From contig SFEP01000070.1 of assembly GCA_004557185.1 (NCBI GenBank), forward strand, positions 1 through 11,577: a stretch of 11,577 nt of DNA, in the 5' to 3' direction. Below the pieces are notes generated by a model, which ran no database searches, was not told the DNA's origin, and was given only the letters and a program-made list of their open reading frames with translations. This stretch comes from Bacteroidales bacterium. Lineage in GTDB: Bacteria; Bacteroidota; Bacteroidia; Bacteroidales; Bacteroidaceae. Positions 5,903 to 11,577 of this stretch are shown here, piece by piece (position 1 is the first letter of the stretch; the number at the start of each line of letters is the position of its first letter). Position numbers and translations under genes: made by a program.

Positions 5903-6676
5903 ATGCGTATCCTCATACTCGGAGCCGGCAAAATGGGCTCTTTCTTTGTTGACCTGCTGAGCTTCGACCACGAAACGGCCGTGTTCGACGTTGACCCGAA
6001 GCGTCTGCGCTTCATGTATAACACCCAGCGTTTCACCTCGCTCGACGAAATCGACGCCTTCAGTCCCGAACTCGTCATCAACGCCGTCACCCTTAAGTAC
6101 ACGCTCGACGTCTTCCGTGACGTGCTGCCCCACCTGCCTGCCGACTGCATACTGAGCGACATCGCCTCCGTCAAGACGGGCATGAAGGAGTTCTACGAGC
6201 AAACAGGCCGCCGCTACGTGTCCACGCACCCCATGTTCGGCCCCACCTTTGCCAACCTCGGCGCGCTGAGCAACGAAAACGCCATCGTCATCACCGAGGG
6301 CGATTACATGGGCCGCATCTTCTTCCGCGACCTCTACTCACGCCTCGGGCTGCACGTGTGCGAGTACACCTTCGACGAGCACGACGAAACGGTGGCCTAC
6401 TCGCTGAGCATCCCCTTCGTCAGCACGTTCGTCTTCGCCGCCGTCATGAAGCATCAGGACGCCCCCGGCACCACCTTCAAGCGCCACATGCAGATAGCCA
6501 AAGGCGTGCTGGGCGAGGACGACTGCCTGCTGCGCGAAATACTCTTCAACCCACGCACGGGCGGCCAGGTGGCCAACATTCGCGACGAACTCAAAACGCT
6601 GCTCGTAATCATCGACCGCAAGGACGAGCCCGCGCTCAATGCCTACCTCAAGCGCATACGCAGCCACATCAAGTAA
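5903..6676 (+). CDS. tyrA: Prephenate dehydrogenase
   Basis: TyrA oxidatively decarboxylates prephenate to 4-hydroxyphenylpyruvate, the tyrosine precursor. The 257-residue protein opens with a Rossmann motif GAGKMG (7-12). Acidic residues at the end of strand 2 (D29, D31) favour NAD over NADP. It carries the SVK motif (89-91) and STHPMFGP (107-114) with the catalytic H109. A helical dimerisation domain follows from about 155, starting with DEHDETVA. Within this, the SHLPH-type segment common in relatives reads SLSIPF. The protein is at the short end of the family and has no ACT domain, so tyrosine feedback through such a domain is not expected. It is the last gene of the operon; the start at 5903 is immediately followed by the first beta-strand. 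A strong terminator begins 34 bp after the stop. Confidence 0.92.
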   Translation: MRILILGAGKMGSFFVDLLSFDHETAVFDVDPKRLRFMYNTQRFTSLDEIDAFSPELVINAVTLKYTLDVFRDVLPHLPADCILSDIASVKTGMKEFYEQTGRRYVSTHPMFGPTFANLGALSNENAIVITEGDYMGRIFFRDLYSRLGLHVCEYTFDEHDETVAYSLSIPFVSTFVFAAVMKHQDAPGTTFKRHMQIAKGVLGEDDCLLREILFNPRTGGQVANIRDELKTLLVIIDRKDEPALNAYLKRIRSHIK

Positions 6677-6710
6677 GTACGCGCCACCACGGCCGTGCCC
6701 TCTCTCTATA

Positions 6711-6791
6711 AAGGCTGTCCCGTAGAGTCACCCACTGCCTCCGCCTGCTGCAGGCGTTGCCAGTGGCGCACTCTACGGGACAGCCTTTTTT
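6711..6791 (+). terminator. Three-tier terminator ending the aromatic operon
   Basis: An 18-bp perfect outer stem (6711-6728 with 6770-6787) encloses two further stems, 6732-6737 with 6761-6766 and 6742-6747 with 6751-6756. Six T residues (6786-6791) close it on the plus strand. The minus-strand side has a weaker T-rich flank (CTTTATAG), so it could also serve the convergent CHAT gene. The gap 6792-6884 holds a weak inverted repeat (6794-6800 with 6835-6841) and nothing else I can identify. Confidence 0.85.
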
Positions 6792-6884
6792 CTGCACCCG
6801 CGCCACCCCGCCGCTTGCCGCTTGCCGCCCGCCACGGGTGCTCACGTGGGGTAGGAGGCTGAAGGCCGGGGTATGGGCTGCGGG

Positions 6885-9800
6885 CTAATCGAGGGCGTCG
6901 AGCAGCACAAAGGCGGCCCAGAAGCGCGGGTGGTTGAAGCGTCCGCCGCCGTAGGTGCGCAGTTGCCGCTGTGCCTCGTTGAGCGAGGCGCGCTTGCTTA
7001 GGTGGCGGCGGTAGTGGGCGTCGTAGAAGGCCTGCATGAGGCGCTGCGTGGCCTCGTCGTCGACGCTCCATAGCGACATGAGGAGCGACTGTGCGCCGGC
7101 CTTCTTGAAGCCGCGCTGCAAGCCGAACACACCTTCGCCCTGCACTTCGCCGAGCCCCGTTTCGCAGGCCGAGAGCACCACCATGTCGAGCGAGGTGAGG
7201 TCGAGGTGGGCTATTTCGCGGGCGGTGAGCACGCCGTCGTCGAGCGAGGCGGGAATGTCGTCGCCGAAGAAGGTGGCGGCCGCCCCTGTCATGAAGAGTC
7301 CGCTGCGGCTCAGTGCGCGGTCCTCAGGCGTGTCGTGGTTGCGGGCAAAGGTTACGGCCTGGGCGTCGTCGCTCTCCTCCTGGCTCTGCACAAAGCCGTG
7401 CGTGGCCACATGCAGCAGTGTGACGCCTGTGCCGCTCAGCAGCTTGAGGTCGTCCTCGGTGGCCTCGAGCCCCGTGCAGGTGCGGTGTGCTATGCCGCAG
7501 GTGTCGAGCAGCGCGTCGATGCGTTGCACCTCCTGCTCAGTGCCCGGCAGCGGTTCCAGGTAGAAGCCCACCTGGGCGCGGCTCAGGTGGGGCACGTCGC
7601 GCATGGCCGTGGTGTGCTGGCTGGCAGCGGCGCGGGTAGCCCTTTCGTGCCAGGTGTCGCTGTCGAGCTCGTAGGTCATGCCGCCATAGAGTTGCGCCTT
7701 GGCTGCGGCGGGCTCCTGGTTGGCCAGCGCCTTGCGGCCTATGAGTTCGCGTGTGCTCGAGAGGCGGTACATTTCATACTTCTCGCACATCAGCGTGTCG
7801 GCCTGAGGGTTGGCGGGCATGTACTCGATGGGCAACTGGTGCAGGGCACCCGAGGGGGCGAAGTAGACGCGCCGCACGCCCTGCCACACGTCGGGCCGCT
7901 TGCCGTCGAAGTCAGTTTGGCGCGTCCATACGTCGGGGTAATATAGGTAGCGTGTGCAGAGCGTGTCACCAAGTGCCCGCAGTTGCTCCCCCACCCAGTA
8001 GAGCCTATGCACCACGGGGCGGTCGTAGCCCTTGCGTAGCAGGAGGGCGTAGGTGCCGTACAAGTCCTCGTTGAAGAATTCAATGGCCAGTTCGTCGTCC
8101 TCAAGCGCGGCCTGCACCTCGTGCCACGAGGCGGCCAGGCGGCGCGTGTAGTCGTCGAACTTCTGGTTTTTGTAGGCTAACGTTTGCCACAGTTCCTCCG
8201 CCTCCTTCTGCAAGGCTGCCGCGGTGTCGGCAGGTAGTGTCGCGTTGTCGAGCCGCTGCTTCAGTTGCAGGTAGTGGCGGCACTGCTGCTCCACGGTGCG
8301 GTTGCCTGACTGCAGCAGTACCTTGAGCATTTGCTGCTCGGAGCGCAGCAAATAGCCTTTGGTGAGGAGAGCGAGGTCGTAGACAGCCTCCGCCAGCGAG
8401 TCGGCCTTATGCAGCATGGCTTTCCCCATTTTCTCAGTCATGTCCTTGAGGCGCTTGCTCAGTTCCTCGTTGCCAATCATGTTTTTGGCCTGTGCGCGGC
8501 GCAGCGCCTCGGCCTCCTGTGCAAAGTAGGTGGCGTTGTAGCGTGCGTCGAGGCCCTGCTGGCATGCCAGGTAGGCAGCCTCAATATATGTGTCAAGCGA
8601 CTGGCCTGGTTGCGGGTAGTAGTCGGCGTAAACCTGCAGATCGCCTATGGCCGAGACGACCAAGGGAACGTCCACATAGTCGGCAAGGAGCCCCAGTACG
8701 TCGTGGTCGTCCTTCGTTTTCTGACGGTCGAACACGTATTGCCGGAGCTGCTTGTGCACTTGGTCGGCGCGCACCACCTGCGCATAGTCCTTTCGCTCGT
8801 AGGCCATTTCGCAGAGGTGCAGCGGGAAGTCGCACATGTTCTCGTAGACGCAAATGCGCGGCCTCTGCGCCAGGACTTCCGTCAACTGCACAAAGTGGCG
8901 GTACACCGTGTCCATCATTTCCTTGGGCAGGGAGAGGCGCTCAGCATTGCGCTTGCACCACAGGGCCTGCCGCATGTGCAGGAAGGTTCGCATGTCTTGC
9001 GCTACCTGCTCTTTGGGCTGCCATTGGTTGAGCAGGGAGTCGGCCATCTGCACCAGCGTTTGTGCCGCGCGCGGGCTTTTCAGCGCGGCAGGCCATTCCC
9101 TATATTTGTCGAGCATCTGGTAGATGCCTTCCACCTGAAACGAGGTGGTGTGTGGTGCATAGTGCTTGCTGCCTTTCAGCAGCGCCACCAACTCCTTCCA
9201 CTCCTGCTGCCAGCCCATCAGTGCGGCCGTGCCGAGCAGCACCGCCACTTCGTCTTCGGTGTCAACCTTAGCCATGGCGTCAGCGTTGCCGAGGGGCAGC
9301 CACTGCTTCATTTGCGTCAGCACAAGGTTGCGATGGCCCGCAGCATCGGCGCAGTAGGCCCAGAGGATGTGGCCCTCGTGGTCGACCCTTGTCCGCTTGT
9401 GCTCCCTGTCAAACGTGATGCGTGCGGCAAAGGCTTGCATGGCCTCTTCGTAGGTCACGTCATGGGGCACGCTGTCGATACTGGGCACCTCGGGGCGCTC
9501 CGTCTGCTTACGTGCAGGCAACCATGTGGGCTTGGGTTGCCCGTGTGCATGCCAGGCCTCGGCGGCGGCAAAGTAATGCTCGGGCGGCCACTGCTGCTTG
9601 ATAAACGCATCATGCCAGTACAGGCTGTCTTTCTCAAAACGCAGGTAGGTGTCCATGCGCTGCAACCAGCGGCACACAGGCGCATCCTTACCCAAGGCTG
9701 TTTCGCATTTCGGCAGAAACTCCATGCGCAGAGCGTTGAGGTAGGTGGGGTCGGCCGTTTCTTTGGTGGCGAGCACGGCCAGTTCGCGCAAGGTATAAAG

Positions 9801-11417
9801 GAAAGAGGGTGTGCCCAGACTGTCGGCGTGTTCGAGCAGGCGCAACTTGGCCTCGAGCAAATCCTGCTGCAGCAGGCCGAGCGCGTAGGTGGTGGTGTCG
9901 GGAGCAAAGAGGTTGCTCTGCCGCAGGTTGTTCACATACTTCAAGGACTGCTCGATGTTCCGCCGGTTCTGGTCGATGTAGTCGGCCACGTACTTTTTTC
10001 CCAGAGTCTCATTCAGCGAGAGCAACCAGCGGTGGCCGGCCTGACGTGCCTTTACGAAAGCATTGTTATCCAGAAAGGTGTACATCAACATCATCGGCAC
10101 AAGGGCGTTGGAGGGTTCGTGTTGCCAAATGTCGTTGGCTATGCGTAGCGCGTCCTCCTTTCGGCCTTGGGTATGATAGGCTGCTTGAAGCATACTCATC
10201 ACCCCGATGACGCTGTCGTCGTGAGGCGCGGCAAGGGCTAACTGGCGACACATGGCTTCGGCCTCGGCCAGCAGTTCATCATCCATTTTACCCCGCGTGG
10301 CCTGCAAGGTCAGTCTGGTTGAAATAAGTAAGGCTATCAGTTCCTTGCCATATGGCATGGCGGGGTTGAGCATACGGCTGGCCTGGCGCAACGTTTTCTC
10401 AGCCTTCGCTGCGTTACCTTGATGAAAGAGCAACATGCCCTCATGCGCCTTGACGCAACCTTGCATGTGCCGACGCAGACTGTCGGGCAAGGCTTCCGTT
10501 TCGGGATAAACGCTTTGCACCAGCGCCTGAGCCACATCCAGCCTTTGCTGTTCCAAGGCAAGTTGAATATGTTTAATCCGTTGATTGAAGTAGGCGACCG
10601 ATGTTGTGCCGTAAAAGGTGCGCTTGGCTTGGAGCAAGCGCTCCATGCCGCGGTCGAAGCGGTCGTACTGGCCCAGCGCCTTGTAGATGTCGCAGGTAGT
10701 GCCGAGCAACTGGATGCTGAAGGTGTCGGCCTCGGTGCGCATGGCGTCGTAGTTATGCCACACGCGTTGGCACACCTCATCCATCAGACGCGTGTCGGAG
10801 GTGCAGCAACTTTGCTGCATGCAGATGTTCAGCACATACTGCTTGCCGTAAGGGTCGGCGGCGTAGATCGTGTCGGCCTGGGGCAGTATGGCTCTGATGC
10901 AAGAGCTAATGGCCTCCTCATGCTTGAGGCTGATGTAGACGTCGCACTGCTGTAGGCTGCAGCTGACTGACCACAGGGACACGCCTCCTAATTCGCGCCT
11001 AACCTCCTTCTCAGCCTGCTGCATGAGGGGGAGCGCTGCCTGGTAGTGCTTCTGCTCCTGCAAGAGTTTGGCCGCTTGCATCAGCGAGTCGGAACGCACG
11101 GTGAGCCGTCGGTCGATGGGCTTCAGAGCGTAGTAGGGTCCAGCCAACCGGCGCGCCTCGGCCGTGCGGCCCAGGCGGTGCAGGCACGAAGCCTGCCAAA
11201 ACTTACCGTAGCCATGGCGCTGGTGTGCCTCGCCCAGTGTGAGAGCATCCAGACTGTCGACAGCTACAAAGAGTGGGATGGCCTCGGCGTAGCGACCCTC
11301 TTCGTAGAGGCTGACGCCGCGGGCAAAGAGGGCGTTGCTCTCGGCACTCTGTCCGAAAAGCGCGGGGCTCGCACTGAACGAAAGCGCGAGGAGCAGCAGG
11401 TAAATCAATCGTTTCAT
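6885..11417 (-). CDS. Secreted TPR-CHAT domain protein (putative caspase-like protease)
   Basis: This 1510-residue protein begins with a signal peptide (K2-R3, a hydrophobic stretch at 4-21, probable cleavage after G22), so it is likely exported to the periplasm or cell surface. Residues from about 25 to 1050 are alpha-helical and TPR-like; the first clear unit is NALFARGVSLYEEGRYAEAI near 28-47. The last 410 or so residues form a CHAT domain. It shows SGALHQLPIEYMP near 1189, HVATHGF with the putative catalytic H1340, and LSACETGLGEVQGEG with the putative nucleophile C1418. MSLWSVDDEAT follows. CHAT is a clan CD, caspase-related protease fold; both dyad residues are present, so activity is plausible but substrate is unknown. 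It stands alone, convergent to the aromatic operon, with no obvious partner gene. The dispersed repeat ends 10 bp before its ATG. No consensus promoter was found. Confidence 0.9.
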   Translation of the reverse strand: MKRLIYLLLLALSFSASPALFGQSAESNALFARGVSLYEEGRYAEAIPLFVAVDSLDALTLGEAHQRHGYGKFWQASCLHRLGRTAEARRLAGPYYALKPIDRRLTVRSDSLMQAAKLLQEQKHYQAALPLMQQAEKEVRRELGGVSLWSVSCSLQQCDVYISLKHEEAISSCIRAILPQADTIYAADPYGKQYVLNICMQQSCCTSDTRLMDEVCQRVWHNYDAMRTEADTFSIQLLGTTCDIYKALGQYDRFDRGMERLLQAKRTFYGTTSVAYFNQRIKHIQLALEQQRLDVAQALVQSVYPETEALPDSLRRHMQGCVKAHEGMLLFHQGNAAKAEKTLRQASRMLNPAMPYGKELIALLISTRLTLQATRGKMDDELLAEAEAMCRQLALAAPHDDSVIGVMSMLQAAYHTQGRKEDALRIANDIWQHEPSNALVPMMLMYTFLDNNAFVKARQAGHRWLLSLNETLGKKYVADYIDQNRRNIEQSLKYVNNLRQSNLFAPDTTTYALGLLQQDLLEAKLRLLEHADSLGTPSFLYTLRELAVLATKETADPTYLNALRMEFLPKCETALGKDAPVCRWLQRMDTYLRFEKDSLYWHDAFIKQQWPPEHYFAAAEAWHAHGQPKPTWLPARKQTERPEVPSIDSVPHDVTYEEAMQAFAARITFDREHKRTRVDHEGHILWAYCADAAGHRNLVLTQMKQWLPLGNADAMAKVDTEDEVAVLLGTAALMGWQQEWKELVALLKGSKHYAPHTTSFQVEGIYQMLDKYREWPAALKSPRAAQTLVQMADSLLNQWQPKEQVAQDMRTFLHMRQALWCKRNAERLSLPKEMMDTVYRHFVQLTEVLAQRPRICVYENMCDFPLHLCEMAYERKDYAQVVRADQVHKQLRQYVFDRQKTKDDHDVLGLLADYVDVPLVVSAIGDLQVYADYYPQPGQSLDTYIEAAYLACQQGLDARYNATYFAQEAEALRRAQAKNMIGNEELSKRLKDMTEKMGKAMLHKADSLAEAVYDLALLTKGYLLRSEQQMLKVLLQSGNRTVEQQCRHYLQLKQRLDNATLPADTAAALQKEAEELWQTLAYKNQKFDDYTRRLAASWHEVQAALEDDELAIEFFNEDLYGTYALLLRKGYDRPVVHRLYWVGEQLRALGDTLCTRYLYYPDVWTRQTDFDGKRPDVWQGVRRVYFAPSGALHQLPIEYMPANPQADTLMCEKYEMYRLSSTRELIGRKALANQEPAAAKAQLYGGMTYELDSDTWHERATRAAASQHTTAMRDVPHLSRAQVGFYLEPLPGTEQEVQRIDALLDTCGIAHRTCTGLEATEDDLKLLSGTGVTLLHVATHGFVQSQEESDDAQAVTFARNHDTPEDRALSRSGLFMTGAAATFFGDDIPASLDDGVLTAREIAHLDLTSLDMVVLSACETGLGEVQGEGVFGLQRGFKKAGAQSLLMSLWSVDDEATQRLMQAFYDAHYRRHLSKRASLNEAQRQLRTYGGGRFNHPRFWAAFVLLDALD

Positions 11418-11427
11418 AGAAATTATT

Positions 11428-11519
11428 GGTGTCCGGTAAACTTGTATGAGCGCCCCTATAAAAGACGGGTGCTCGGTGAACGCATTGAAGGCGTTGCCTC
11501 CGACGGGATGCCGTGGAAG
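11428..11519 (-). repeat. 92-bp dispersed repeat, right copy
   Basis: This is the inverted partner of 100-191, about 93% identical. Read on the minus strand it runs from the 21-bp array toward the CHAT start codon and stops 10 bp short of it, so it forms most of that gene's upstream region. Unlike the left copy it is not preceded by an intron and shows the probable empty-site sequence. No TAnnTTTG promoter is visible within it. Confidence 0.85.
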
Positions 11520-11577
11520 AAAAATCCCCCGCCGTGGAAGAAAGTTCCCACGGCGTGGAAGAAAGTTCCCACGGCGG
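11510..11577. repeat. 21-bp tandem array of short palindromes, running off the window
   Basis: Three consecutive 21-bp units lie at 11510-11530, 11531-11551 and 11552-11572, and a fourth starts at 11573. The second unit reads GCCGTGGAAGAAAGTTCCCA followed by C; the third differs at one position and the first is diverged in its second half. Each complete unit is an imperfect palindrome (GTGGAA ... TTCCCAC) able to form a small hairpin. The full copy number lies outside the window. Confidence 0.85.

Noticed and set aside
8331..10148. A 605-codon plus-strand open frame opposite the CHAT gene
   Set aside because: It is the antisense shadow of a GC-rich coding region: its composition is odd, it matches no family I know, and the opposite strand encodes a coherent signal peptide, TPR and CHAT protein.
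11428..11460. Possible CHAT promoter inside the right repeat (minus-strand TACAAGTTTA)
   Set aside because: It does not match TAnnTTTG and no TTTG lies at the expected distance, so I do not call a promoter.
100..11519. The whole block as a composite transposon
   Set aside because: The flanking repeats encode no transposase, the genes inside are mostly core metabolism, and no target duplication is visible.
11510..11577. Possible CRISPR array
   Set aside because: The 21-bp units are directly adjacent, with no unique spacers between them.

Overview
This window looks like a GC-rich chromosome segment from the Bacteroidetes, probably Prevotellaceae; the genus is a guess. Three things point there. 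Two promoters match the Bacteroidetes form (TTTG, 19 nt, TAnnTTTG). Start codons lack Shine-Dalgarno sequences. The gene order pheA - aminotransferase - DAHP synthase/chorismate mutase - tyrA is, from family knowledge, typical of this phylum.

Layout. Positions 1-99 hold the 3' end (domains V and VI) of a group II intron. It ends exactly where a 92-bp dispersed repeat begins (100-191). A strong hairpin (195-244) closes the minus-strand gene 259-2040, a divergent OadA/PycB-type carboxyltransferase subunit whose C-terminal biotinyl-like domain lacks the acceptor lysine. The 600-bp divergent intergenic region (2041-2640) holds a promoter for each direction, a GC-rich 21-bp tandem repeat, a structured 5' leader on the minus side and a complete attenuation leader on the plus side. 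The plus-strand aromatic amino acid operon follows (2641-6676) and ends at a three-tier terminator (6711-6791). Convergent to it is one very large minus-strand gene (6885-11417) for a secreted TPR-CHAT protease-like protein of 1510 residues. The right end (11428-11577) carries an inverted copy of the left repeat, running into a 21-bp tandem array that leaves the window.

How the genes work together. The operon covers entry into the shikimate pathway (DAHP synthase), the branch step (chorismate mutase), both exits from prephenate (PheA to phenylpyruvate, TyrA to 4-hydroxyphenylpyruvate) and the final transamination. The leader encodes a 28-residue peptide with the core FFFGFYFYF. It is followed by mutually exclusive antiterminator and terminator helices. 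This is a textbook arrangement for ribosome-mediated attenuation that senses both Phe and Tyr tRNA charging, and it is the most striking feature here. The PheA ACT domain has lost the usual ESRP Phe-binding motif, so control may lie more in transcription than in enzyme feedback; that link is inference.

The carboxyltransferase and CHAT genes have no evident functional tie to the operon.
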